From contig JASBNA010000014.1 in NCBI GenBank assembly GCA_038087015.1, positions 806,001 to 870,000 on the forward strand: a stretch of 64,000 nt of DNA, written 5' to 3'. Source of the DNA: Cerrena zonata (lineage: Eukaryota; Basidiomycota; Agaricomycetes; Polyporales; Cerrenaceae). This document shows, piece by piece, positions 10,609 through 21,861 of the stretch; the stretch's first letter is position 1, and the number at the start of each line of letters is the position of its first letter. Made by a program: the position numbers and the translations under genes. The notes under the pieces are model-generated. The model saw only the letters and a list, made by a program, of their open reading frames with translations. It made no database searches and had not been told where the DNA came from.

Positions 10609-13600
10609 ATGTCTACATCGACAAGAGCGTCCTCGCACACGTCGAGAAGAGACCATCAGTCGATATCATCAGTAGGAACCTCTCGGAGCGAGAGATCCAG
10701 CACGAGCAGGGCAAATGGCCATGTGAGTGAGAACCTTTTCTTCGTGCGCTGAGATGCAGGCTAAGCAGTGTGCCCAGTCTCCTCCTGCCGTCGAATCAAC
10801 AGTAACAAGACTACTCGTATCGATCAAGCAGCTATTGGAATCCCTTACGCAATGGAGTAAGGGGCTTGCAACCGAGTCGCAGGTCAGCGATGTCTATGTA
10901 CGGCTGGGGAATGATTTCAACGCAGCAGTGGCAGCGTTTGCAGCATTCAACATTGACATGGCGTAAGTTCCTACCTAGTCATATATCTGCCGTCTCTTCA
11001 TGATACTTTATAAGCAGCGAGCTGCTTTCTGTACCAGACGACTTGAGGATAATTCTCGAGCAGTGTCTAGCTGAAGACGCTACACCGGAGAACCTGGAAA
11101 TCTACCTTCCTGACGTACGCAAGATCATCACGAATCTTTTGCAAGGCCTACGAACAAAGCAGCACTTGTACCGCAAAATATCTAATGATCATAAACATCA
11201 ATCTTCCGCCTCGTCTGCGTCTGACCGGCCTGAAAGCACCGTTTCCTCCAATAGGAAATCAACTCGATCACAAATAGACCCCTCAGACTCACAATCAAGG
11301 AGGAGTGCACAGATGTCGAGACGAAAGGAATCATCATCTGTACCTCGGTCGTTCCCTGATGACCGTTTCATCGGAGGATTCGCGGTAGCGTCTGATCCTC
11401 CCTCAGAACCTGTTCCGCAACGATCCTCGACGCCTAAATCACAACCTCAGACACCACGATCAGCTACTCAACGACTGCCAACTGGAAATACAAACGGCTA
11501 TCCACCTTCGAGAGCATCATCAGCCTCTGCATCTATACCTATACCCCGCGAACCGCCTGTCAACGGGACCCCCGAGCCTCTTCCTCCACCACCACTTTCT
11601 CAAGAGGAAACATCTTCACCCTCATCTGCACCACCCCGCCCTCCATCGGTCTATGCGCCAGTTCCTAGCCATATTCCCCGCTTCTCTCTATCTGACAACC
11701 CGATTTCGTCGACGCCCCCACCCGCGGTGGTGATTGACGAGGCACCGCCATCGAATGACGACACGCCCATTCCCAAAGCACCTGGCTCAGCCACACCCTC
11801 TCCCGTTGAGACCCCTGCAGCTCTTGATGTCCAAGCACCTGAGATCAAGAGTTCACTGACAGCCCTGAAGAATCGCGATGTACTGGAACGAAGAGCTAGC
11901 AAGCGGTTCTCAACGTACAACATTTCAAAGATGACCGGTGGCTCTGTACGATCAGGTGGTGCTGGTGGCTCACGGATGTCGATGGCAGCATCTTCTGCGT
12001 TGACACCTGGAGATCTTGCTGCACTCACAGAACATGAGGAGGGACCTATGACGCCCTCCAAGAGAGACCGAAATAGAGGAACTCAACGTGCAAGGCCACC
12101 TTCTACAATCGCGGAAGATGAGGAGGTTCCTCCTCCCGTACCACCATTGCCTTCGCGTGAAGTTTCTCCTCAGAAACCGTCTAAGCTTACGACCACCGTG
12201 GAAGATAGCAAACCTTCTTCGGTCTCCTCATACAGCCCGAGTCCGGTTGAGCCGGCATCTAAGACACTGACAGTGTTTCTGCAAGTCGGAAAGGAAGTCA
12301 AGAAGGTGCAGATAGAACCTGGCCTTTCATTCTCGAGCCTGCGAGTACTCTTTGTAGACAAGTTTTCTTATAGTCCAGGCAAGGATAACTTCCCGGCTAT
12401 CTATATCCGGGATCCCTCGACGGGAGTCCAATACGAGTTGGAAGACATGGATGAAGTCAAAGACAAGTCCTTGTTATCTTTAAATATAGAACGTAAGTCA
12501 TATTGATGTTTCTCTATGCCTGTACTCACGGATTCCATTAGCCTTGGATCAAATCAAGCAACACATTGATAGTCAAATTGGCTCTTTGTCTCAAGATATC
12601 AAAGATCTTCGTACCATGGTCGTCAATGGCAGGCGTGCCTCAGTGCCTCCACCTATGATTATTGGCCAACCCATAGACACGACACCAGGACCTCCTCGTC
12701 CATCGGAAAAGACATTCCGTAATGTCGCTCGACAGATCGCCCGGATTTTGCCAGAAGGCGAGAGGACCCCTCAACAACACAGACCGGAACCTCTTGTACC
12801 TCAGATGACGGGTACCTTGCAGCCCCAGATGACAGGTGCATCCGTCATGTCGGAATACTCATCACGTGTCGTGTTGGATCTCAAGACACAGTTCGACGAG
12901 GTACAGAACCTGCGACGGGATCTCGGTATCATGCGACAGCTCTACAACGATTTTATCAAACAAACGAAGGAGTCGTTGGGTACTCTCAGAACTCAGACAC
13001 AGAACGTCCGACAGTTGGCCTCCGCGAAGGTTGGAGGTGCTCGCGCGTACATCGACGACGGCAAGACGAAATTGGATGCACGCAGTCAGAACGTACTCAC
13101 GAAAATGGAGGAGCTTCAAGATCTTGTAGAAGGCATCAAGGACGACGTATTAAAGCGAAACGTCTCTCCGCGTCCCCAAGTACTCAAAAACATCAAGGCT
13201 GATGTCGACTCCGTCAATGCGGAATTACAAAATCTCAAGGATCACATCCAGACTGTCAAACCTATGTGGAAGAAGACGTGGGAAGAGGAGCTACAGAACA
13301 TCGTAGAAGAACAACAATTCCTCACACATCAAGAGGAATTCCTTAGCGATCTACTGGAAGATCACAAAGCCGTCATCGAGGTGTTCGGACACGTCGAGAA
13401 GGTCATCTCGTTGCGTGGTCCCGGCGGAGGACGGAAACCCGGTCGAGGATATAGACCTCCACCACCGGAGGAAGGACATACTGGACTTAGCACTGTCATG
13501 CTTGAGATCCGAAGTGCTGCAGTCGATGCCGAGCGAAGATTGAAGGCTATTGCCGCAAATGAGAAAGCTAGAGAGAAAGAGCTGGCAACACGTTCTGACG

Positions 13601-13797
13601 AATTCCAGGCAGAGTTGGCGGGGTTCGTTGAAGGGAAAAAGCTGAAGATGACCGGTGGTGCAGAAGAGGCCGAACGAGTGCGACAGAAGAGATCAGAGAA
13701 TACTCTCAAGGCTATGTTCACTGGGTCTGGCACCATGTCTCCAGGGGGATCAGATATTGAGCCCATGTCACCTCCTCCGCCTCCAGAATTAGGCTGA
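10609..13797 (+). CDS. BUD6: actin-interacting protein Bud6/Aip3
   Basis: A polarity factor that binds actin monomers and formins and helps formin-driven cable assembly at growth sites. It starts MSTSTRASSHTSRR (low-complexity), then a conserved N-terminal part (TRLLVSIKQLLESLTQWSKG). A long disordered Pro/Ser-rich region follows, and then the AIP3 coiled-coil domain from about TLTVFLQVGKEVKKVQIEPG through LDLKTQFDEVQNLRRDLGIM and PMWKKTWEEELQNIVEEQQF. The tail ends in proline-rich PPPPPELG. Three introns are clear: one after the first exon, one near 10963, and one at about 12493-12541; all keep frame. Size (about 990 residues) and domain order match the family. It converges on the laccase. 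Confidence 0.93.
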
Positions 13798-14194
13798 AGT
13801 ACATGATAACGATCACATATATACCTTTCTTTCTTTTTCACGAGACGATTGGACACATCACGTTCGTTCTTGCTTTCGCATCTTTGCTCTTTCATGCTAT
13901 TATACCTCCATCCTTTGTATCTTATATTTCTTTCCTTGGTAATTCCGAGCATCGAAGCACTTTTGTTGTTTGTCTCAACTCTTGATTGACATGCAGGTGC
14001 CCGTCACTTATAAAGTGGCAGAGATGTTCTAGATAAGGCAATCACTTCCCGGCCCGGATGTCCCGATAAAATATTCGCAACAACTTGATTTGAATGAGGT
14101 ATTGTAGTTGTCCTACTAATATACATACAACAGAACAGGAAAGCGTAAGCCAAGTCCTTGGTAGTATCGAGGGGATTTCCTTGAGAACCTCTGC
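13798..14194. terminator. convergent 3' region, BUD6 / laccase
   Basis: About 400 bp between two facing stop codons. It must contain both polyadenylation regions. It is pyrimidine- and T-rich near BUD6. No gene is visible. Confidence 0.4.
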
Positions 14195-16448
14195 TTAAGC
14201 AGATTGTGTGGGAGCTACGACGGCCACAGCAGCTGTGGTGGGAAGAGTTGCAGAATACTTGGAACAAAGTTGATCCCAAGCCGCTAGATGGAATATGGAG
14301 GGTCAGGATAGAGGTGCCGGACGCTATGGGAAGGAGACTCACGAGGTACTGGGTTTGCCGCTTTAGTTTGATTTATACCTTCAGCTAGAACAATTCCGAA
14401 ACCAGTCTCGAGATGCCAGTCGATATGACAGTGGAGGAACCAAGGACCAGCATTGTCCGTCTGTCAATGTAGTGAGAAAAATCACCCTCAAGAAGATCCG
14501 GGAGCAATGTAACTTACAACATATCGGATCGTGACTAGATCCGAGTTATTGCCGATGCTGACCACGTCGCGCACAATGGGATTATTGAAGTTATACTGAT
14601 CAGATCCGGCGCTCCGAACAACCCAAAAGTTATGCTAAAGTCCCTTAGCGTGGTCAAGTCATATTGGGTATGGAGGTGCTTACTCCGTGAAGGTGGAAGG
14701 GATGTGGCCCTCCGACTGCAGTACCAGGTGGGAAGCTAAGTTCAACTACCTGCCCGAACCCGACATCGAGGATACTCCCTTGAGGTAGGAGTTGATGGGC
14801 ATCCATTTGACCGCTGAGAATTTGAAGGAGGACAGATAATGAGAAGTTCGAGGGAATGATCCAGGATGCGCCATCTATAGAGAAACGACCCGCAGACTAC
14901 ATAAATGTTAGGATCATATCTTTATGTAGTAGTGGATGAAAATATATAATGAGGGAAGACTCACGAAGGCAAGAGTAAAATTGTGATTGAAGTCAGCACC
15001 ACCTGGGAAAGGTGATCCAGGCTAGGTAGAATCTGTGAGTATACTTTGGCATCAAAAGACTAATGCACGTACTACAGGCTGAGGCACTAATGGATGCAGA
15101 TTAGTTTCGAGAAGCGGCGTTTTACTGACGGGGGTTGGAATCGTTGTGGGCTCCTCATCCGGAGCTCCGACATATCGGAGTATAGCAGAGTTCAGACCGC
15201 CGTTGAATGAGGTATCCATTGCGTTATTTGGCATGGCCCTAATCCAGTAGTTTCCCTTATGCTGATTGGCTTGAAGCTAACAACGGGATGAGAGACAACA
15301 TGAGAAATACAAGTTATAATCTGACATACCACGAATGAGTACCGCTGACCAGCGAAGATCTGGATCGAGTCTACAGTCAAGGATTGTGTGTTAACACCAT
15401 CGGCTTCGATGACTGTCATAGTATGATTGTCAATGGAGAAGATAAAATTGGGATCACAGGATATTGAGACAAGTCGGAACCGATAGCTGATAAAGTTAAG
15501 GTTCAGCAGACGCTAAAATGGAAAGATGGAATAGCGTACCGCTTGCTGCGCTCAACTGTAATTACCGACAAATTGGCATCGAGGTTTCCAGGAGAGCGGC
15601 CCAAACCGTTAATAAGAGTACTATCCGGTATGCTGGGTGAAATAGTTAATTGAAATTTGGTACTATTAATAAGCTGGAATGTACTCACGCAACACCGGTA
15701 ACTGTCTGTGCCAGTACATGATACCAGTCAGCCAATGTGATGACAGTGCTCTCTGATTGTGGACTGATTAATGCGAACTATTATGATAGACACATAAGCC
15801 AGCTTACCATCGTCAATATCGTACAGGTCTTTGTTAGGGTCATTGGGATCGTACACCACAAGTGGACCCCGGAGACCATCACAATACTGGGTCGACAAAT
15901 GACTGTGGTACCAATACGTTCCTGAAAGTCTTCGAATCAATATCAGGTATGTACTCTTACATTTATTCGCTTACCGGCTTGGCCAGGGACTGTAAAGTTA
16001 TATAAGAATGAATCGTTAGCCACAATAGGGCATTGCGTCACGAATGCAGGTCCATCAGCCCAGTTGGTTCCTTTCTGGAAGAGACCATGCCAGTGCTAAC
16101 GCCCGCGTTAGTAAAAATAGTAATCCAGATATGGCAAATTTCCTCACAATGGAGGTGGCCGTCAACATACGGTCATCAACTAGTTGGTCAATGACATTGA
16201 GTTGGAAGTTATCACCCTACACTAGGAGTGTGAGTCGGTAGTCGTATGAAGTCGGGAAGGAAATATACCTTATTTCCTTTGATGAGGGGACCGGGAAATG
16301 TCCCCTCTGCAAGGACGGTAGGTCGTTCGAAGCCATCTGGAGTGATGTCCTTGTTGACAATATGGAGGTCGGTGACAGGACCAATGGCAGCGTTGACCAC
16401 GGCAGCTGAGATAGCAGCAGAGAGCAGAGCTTTCAAACTAAAGCCCAT
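14195..16448 (-). CDS. laccase (multicopper oxidase)
   Basis: A secreted four-copper phenol oxidase. The signal peptide is [20 protein letters not shown], followed by [20 protein letters not shown]. All four copper signatures are present: L1 [16 protein letters not shown]2 [18 protein letters not shown]3 PHPFHLHGH (rebuilt across an intron near 14660) and L4 [12 protein letters not shown]. The residue ten positions after the L4 cysteine is Phe, the class associated with high redox potential. The last intron (near 14285-14345) removes an early stop and gives NPVPPAWDQLC, ending at TAA 14195-14197. At least ten short introns occur. I found no break in the frame, and length is about 530 residues, normal for the family. 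Likely role is lignin or phenolic oxidation, though pigment or defence roles are possible. Confidence 0.95.
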
Positions 16449-16521
16449 ATCGCAATGATGTTTCAAGAGGTATTCGAAGACGTATCCTCTTCGAATATGG
16501 TAACATGTCCTTCAATCGCCC

Positions 16522-16529
16522 TTTTTATA
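16522..16529 (-). promoter_or_regulatory. TATA box of the laccase gene
   Basis: TATAAAAA on the minus strand, about 75 bp upstream of the laccase ATG at 16448. Confidence 0.55.
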
Positions 16530-18127
16530 CCTCTAGCTGTAGCGAGCGGTCGGCATATAACTTGCTGTAGAAGTAGTGAAAATTCGACATTGCCGAGCGA
16601 CCATTGGGATGAAATGGAGAGACACAGGAATAAGGAAAGCCAAGATAGAATAATAAGTCCGATCCTCGCCTGGAGTGATCTGCGGCATGAGAACGAAAGC
16701 GCACGTAATTCCGAACGCAGGATGAGTCCTGAGGAAAGACCCTTTTATCACCTTCCGTAGAACGCCAGGTACTAGTTTTAATATGGGTCATTCAGTCGTG
16801 CTGCAATGAGAGTTTAACTATAGACGATGAATATTGTTCACAGATTGATGAAAGTAATCACTCACCGCCTCGCTGAAAGCTAAATGTAACTTAACAAAAA
16901 CGCTACATCCGTTTCAAAATATGAAAAAGCTTCCCATTGTACCAACTCAGAGCACCCTAACTCCTCAACTTGAAGCTAGCCTCAATGGTAGATGATATTG
17001 CTTGCGACAACGTACCGTGATATCCATCTCTGGCAGAATGTGCGTTTATGTATCTTGGTACCCTCATGGATAGAGAAAGGGGAGTATCGAACGTACTGTA
17101 AGTTATCGTTTATTGGTATGCGAAAACGTCAGTGAACGAGAACGGCAATGCCAGCGGGACAACAAATATGGATAGTGACGCGATCGATTGATCGACCGAT
17201 CATTTCTATAAGTTTCAACTTAACAATACAAACTAAAGGTACTGGCTTCCCTCAATTATTGACTCTCAGTAATGGGATATATAGTAGTCAATGTATATAT
17301 TCAAGATACGCGGTCTCTAGAGTGTAATAACATCAAAACTCGCCCATTTCAAATCCCCATGTACACAGGCGACAGGTCCCATACGGAAGGACGGTTCTGC
17401 TATGAGTGGCTGTCTAGGGTGTTTGTCTTCATAAGCACGGAACAAGGAGGGAGCTTCATCAGATGTACCTGACTGATCCCACTTGTTTCTATTCTTATAA
17501 GATTAATAGGGGTCAGGCTGCTCACGTTAAGACCGAAAACCCGCATCATCCATTACTTAGCAGCTAATCATAGAGCACTTCGACGACAGCGAACTAGAAT
17601 GGACAGCGTAGTATAATTTCCCGTGAGAGTCGAGGAAGAACGCCGTTAGAGCACGCATGGTCATTAGGAATGGATCCATGATAGTATTTGTGCTGAAACG
17701 CATTCAGTGATACAATTTGCAAAAGCAGCGGCAGGATCTGGCGTATTTGCCTCGACGAGCGCACAACTTGCAAGGAGGTCCCACGAGGAGCGGAGGATGT
17801 ACATCTCCGCGAATGATAAAAAAAGTAGAAATACAGTCTCCATAATTATTATCACCACAATCACCCTGGCTCAAGCGAAATAGAGTAGGTCAATCCTAAG
17901 TCATAGGCGACAGTTATAGTTAGTATTATCCCCAAAGTTTGCAAAACAAATAACATTGACATGGCATATGAGCAATGATGAAGTCGAATCAGCGGTAAAA
18001 AAAAAAAAGGCTGGCTGCGCCCATGCTCCACATGGGAACAAATAAGAAAGGTTAACACAGACAACTCACGAACGTCGAAGAGTCATCATGGTATTTTCGG
18101 TGACCATGAATGGCTTCCTCTCGTCGT
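16530..18127. other. long intergenic region, no convincing gene
   Basis: About 1.6 kb. Minus-strand frames at 17664-17864 and 17861-18064 contain hydrophobic runs (for example METVFLLFLSFA), but they cannot be joined into a recognisable protein. A run of 12 A residues lies near 17997-18008. No RNA gene or repeat was recognised. Confidence 0.4.
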
Positions 18128-19333
18128 TCAGATAGGCACTTGACGCTCATATTCCCGCACCACCCGCAGCATTCGGCGGCTCGTCAAGGCAGGGAACGCC
18201 TTGCTCAACTTTTCCAACACGGCATCATGGTCCAACTTGCTGACATAGGATATTCGAACTTCTTTGACGGTCCGGAGGTTTGACTTGAATGCTGTTTGGA
18301 GGTCTCGTTCCAATGCGATATGATCAATCCGATCGAGTTCCTCCAGGGTATAAATCTGCTTGCGGAAATTTATCCTCTCCAGGTGTGGCGCAGCCACTTG
18401 GGAGAGTAGTGGAAATACCACAGGGATCGATGGATATGGAAGCGTGAGGGATCGGAGCCCCGTGTTCGCAGCAAGGTCAAAGCTATTGACGAGACCTGGA
18501 GTATTTTGAGTCATAGAGAGATGATGGTGATGTAAGATTAGCTTACCAGGGTCATCGCTACCCATCTGACCTAATAAGCGTACAAATCGTACATCCAAAT
18601 GTTGCAAACTTGATCCAAAGCTGCTTATGAAACGTGTTCGACTCGAAAGATCCCTCTTGCCGACTGCAATCGTAAGCTCCCGGAGGGATTCGCTACTAGT
18701 AGCTAGAATCCGGCGGAAGAAGTCATCCTCGCAACCGTGGGGGAGATTCTCTGCGAGTAGCGTTAGCCGTGTGAGGTGTTGAGTCGGAAGGAACGATGGG
18801 GAGTTTTGATCCAGCTGCAAGTGACCGCTGAATAGTTCGACGAAATGTTCAATCCAGAGGTCATTCAATGATGGGAAGGCTCCAATCAAGTAATAGAGCT
18901 CTGCCGGAGACATGCCACATGAAATGATGGACAATTTGGTGACATTACGAAACTCCGCGAGGCTACTAAACGATTTAACCTTCCATCTTTCCTCCACCTT
19001 AACAAGCTCGAACGCATGTAGCCTTTTGAGTTGTTTTGGCAAGATGGGTGACAGTTTCGAGTTTACCCAAGGGTAATTGAGTTTGTAGCCTTGAGTGCTC
19101 CTGTCGATCCGTAGAATGCGGACACACTCTTGGATGAAAGGCGATGATATCGCCGCCTTCTCGAATGCATCAAATTGTGTTTCTGACTCGATGGTGATCT
19201 TGCGGAACAGCACCATCCTGCTAGTAGCGAGCCACGATCTACATGCTAAGGCGCATGCTCGCAATGCATCCGGGTGGTCTACCAAGAAATTCATTATAGC
19301 TTCTTCAAGCTCTGGTGGGAGGATAGGAGCCAT
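18128..19333 (-). CDS. F-box-type protein with degenerate LRRs (A)
   Basis: Starts MAPILPPELEEAIMNFLVDH, then ALRACALACRSWLATSRMVL, the usual basidiomycete F-box beginning, followed by leucine-rich segments (LTKLSIISCGMSPAELYYLI; LTRLTLLAENLP; LRELTIAVGK). Such proteins are thought to be substrate receptors of SCF ubiquitin ligases, but substrates are unknown. It can be read as one exon of 401 residues. A 51-bp segment at 18496-18546 has good GT..AG ends and matches the intron position of the paralogue at 42651, so the spliced form (384 residues) is preferred. Exons would be 18547-19333 and 18128-18495. Confidence 0.75.
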   Translation of the reverse strand: MAPILPPELEEAIMNFLVDHPDALRACALACRSWLATSRMVLFRKITIESETQFDAFEKAAISSPFIQECVRILRIDRSTQGYKLNYPWVNSKLSPILPKQLKRLHAFELVKVEERWKVKSFSSLAEFRNVTKLSIISCGMSPAELYYLIGAFPSLNDLWIEHFVELFSGHLQLDQNSPSFLPTQHLTRLTLLAENLPHGCEDDFFRRILATSSESLRELTIAVGKRDLSSRTRFISSFGSSLQHLDVRFVRLLGQMGSDDPGKLILHHHHLSMTQNTPGLVNSFDLAANTGLRSLTLPYPSIPVVFPLLSQVAAPHLERINFRKQIYTLEELDRIDHIALERDLQTAFKSNLRTVKEVRISYVSKLDHDAVLEKLSKAFPALTSRRMLRVVREYERQVPI

Positions 19334-21747
19334 CTGTAATATATAGGTATGTAATCGTCTTGCCAGTTGGAGAGGTGTGAAACAGAGCTGATAGCGCGGT
19401 GTAAAGCATATTGAGCCAACTTCTGATGAGACGCAGATATCAGGAACGTGGTAGAAGCGTGGCCTGCGCGTGAGTTATGACAGCTTCAGAGACTTTAACT
19501 CGCGTTCCTTTTTAGCATTATCCAGTGGTAAAGTACAAGGTATCGTGACTGAGAGTTGGATCAAATGAGCATAGCTTCCAGCATGAGACTACTAGTATGT
19601 AAATCTTTCGTATACATGATAAAACTTAACGATAAGCTTACCTATAGGTGTCCCTTTTTGATTTTCACTTGGTCTGCTTCACAACCCTAAAGAAAGTAGG
19701 ATCAACTTTACTAGTCCAAGCGTGACGGTCGTTCTTTGGCAAGTTCTGAAATTATTCTTCGGCTAGCATTTGGCTGACATAATGTGTCCACCTCGAACCA
19801 AATTGGAAACTCTCTGGACGGGAAAGCAACGTGGTGACGATTGTATCGAAATCGACTCGTTGGAAACCAATCGGGTGACTAAGCTCGCTTCCAGTCTCTC
19901 TGGTATTTTTGGAAGGCAGTCGTTCCTTCGTCCAATGGTCTACATCGTAATATTTCGTTGATACACTATCACTCTCTGACCTGGCCTTTCGTGACACGGT
20001 GTCATGTCTCCTCACCACCGCGTCGAGTGGCATAAGTAACTGGGACCCTCGGATGAAATCTTTGAATTCTGACAGTCGATTTGCGTCCCTCTTGACTCTA
20101 GGCTCTAACCAGATTGACGAGATGACGAATACGCTTATTCACAATATATTACGTGCTACAAGGTCAATGATGCTGCAGCAGGACTTGCGTGGAAAGTAAA
20201 CTGCCACTGGGTAATGCCTCGTTTTAGCTCGAAACCACGCTGGTAGGCCACATTGTACACTGGCAATATCGCTTGGCATAATTGCGCAAGCGCAGCAAGC
20301 GACCTAGCATTCCACTCTACTCCTGCGGGACCGGGTGCAATTTGGTTGCCCTAACTGATGTAATGTTCCAACTGAATTGTTACACTGTTGTTACATATTA
20401 CCTCTTCGTACAAGTATAGAAATCAGGCATACACACCCACCTATACTCAGTGCGAGTGCCAAGTGTGATTCTTGAAATCCCCACTGACTCTACATTACTT
20501 CTACCAAACAAGCTTTTCGCCTCATGGGTACCTCCTTTCCCAAATATGCCAGAATGGTCGCCCGACGTTGTCATCGGATCAGGCCTAACTTACATTGGGC
20601 GATGGAATATGAATAACCAGCAATAATCCACCCCGATCAAGCATCGCCAAGCTGTCTTGCATGAGGATGATTTCTAGATGTACTTCGCCTTGTGGACAGG
20701 TCAGAAAGGAAATTATGGAGTTGGGCCATGGTAATTTCCTCCACACCACAGGCACATATCCAAAGAGACGTTTTACCTATGTATGGTACCCAACCCCACG
20801 GATTCCGACGACCGTCAAACGAAATATTAACTTCCAGACCACCGGAGACAGCGTGTTATACTGATTGTAGTCAGTGGAAATGGTGGTGTGAAAACAATGA
20901 AACACGTCTGTTTCCACAACAAGGTATGAAGTGCTGGACATTTTCCTTCTTTCACGCTTACATACTTATTCAGATTTGTATAGGAAACCCATTGTCGCCT
21001 CGGTGTACAGCGAACAAATACGACCGAGAAGTTGAAGAAGCAGAAACCAACGGAGTCAATCAGTGAACGACGTTACCCGATCAGGCACTGTATTGTTGAC
21101 CATGGGAAGGCGCTCGAAGGTTGCTTTCTCTCATCCAACATCCGCAGCGGGAAAATGGAGCTGAAACTGAAGTGCCAAGTGATTCGACCTAAAAATAGGA
21201 CGCAGATTTACTCCCACTAAATACTGGTACCGCGATCACTCCTCGGGAGCGACTCGAGAACGTGGAAACGGAACCCAGTGCTTCGTGTCACTTCCACAGG
21301 TCCGCAGCGATTGTTGATCGACCAACTACACGGTTTGATTACCATCTCTATTGCGGGTATTTGTCTGTCACTGTGAAGATATGGAAATGTCGCCCATTGG
21401 GTAGAATCTCGATCATGTTCTAGTCGGATGGGCCACGGGTACGACCCTTGTTTTTCACAAAGCAAATTGGCTGTCTCCATATGACAACAAAGTATAGATT
21501 CACCAGCTTACTGATGTATCCAATTTTGCTTTTAGGCTCCTCACGCCAAGGTGTCAAAATAATTCGTCTTTGCGGAGTCGGGAGCATTGCTATCCTCGTA
21601 CTACATGTGTAGGCTGGAGTTTATTTCCCAATGCCAAGACGGTACTGCCATTGAGAATATGTCTCTTGCGTGAGGAATATGTCGAAATTTCGAGAACAAG
21701 TTCTCTGAACGGATCATCGTGCTCTGCTTGGCGTTATTCTGCGCAAG
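19334..21747. other. 2.4-kb gene-poor region
   Basis: Several frames of 60-124 codons occur on both strands (for example minus 19752-20033, plus 20692-21066, minus 21217-21480). None has a recognisable motif, signal peptide or coherent splice chain. Some may be remnants of old genes. No transposon ends were recognised. Confidence 0.4.
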
Positions 21748-21754
21748 TATAAAA
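21748..21754 (+). promoter_or_regulatory. TATA box of the repeat-peptide precursor gene
   Basis: TATAAAA, 114 bp upstream of the ATG at 21862, followed by a pyrimidine-rich leader. It suggests a regulated, strongly expressed gene. Confidence 0.55.
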
Positions 21755-21861
21755 TACCTGCTCATCCACTCTGTTTACCTCAGCCTCGCAGCTAAACATC
21801 GGTCGTGCATATCTCAAGTCCTCTCACTTGCTAACCAACCCACACTAAACCAGCCCTCACT

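Noticed and set aside
17664..18064. Two hydrophobic minus-strand frames as a membrane protein
   Set aside because: They overlap in different frames, no good splice junction joins them, and no family pattern appears.
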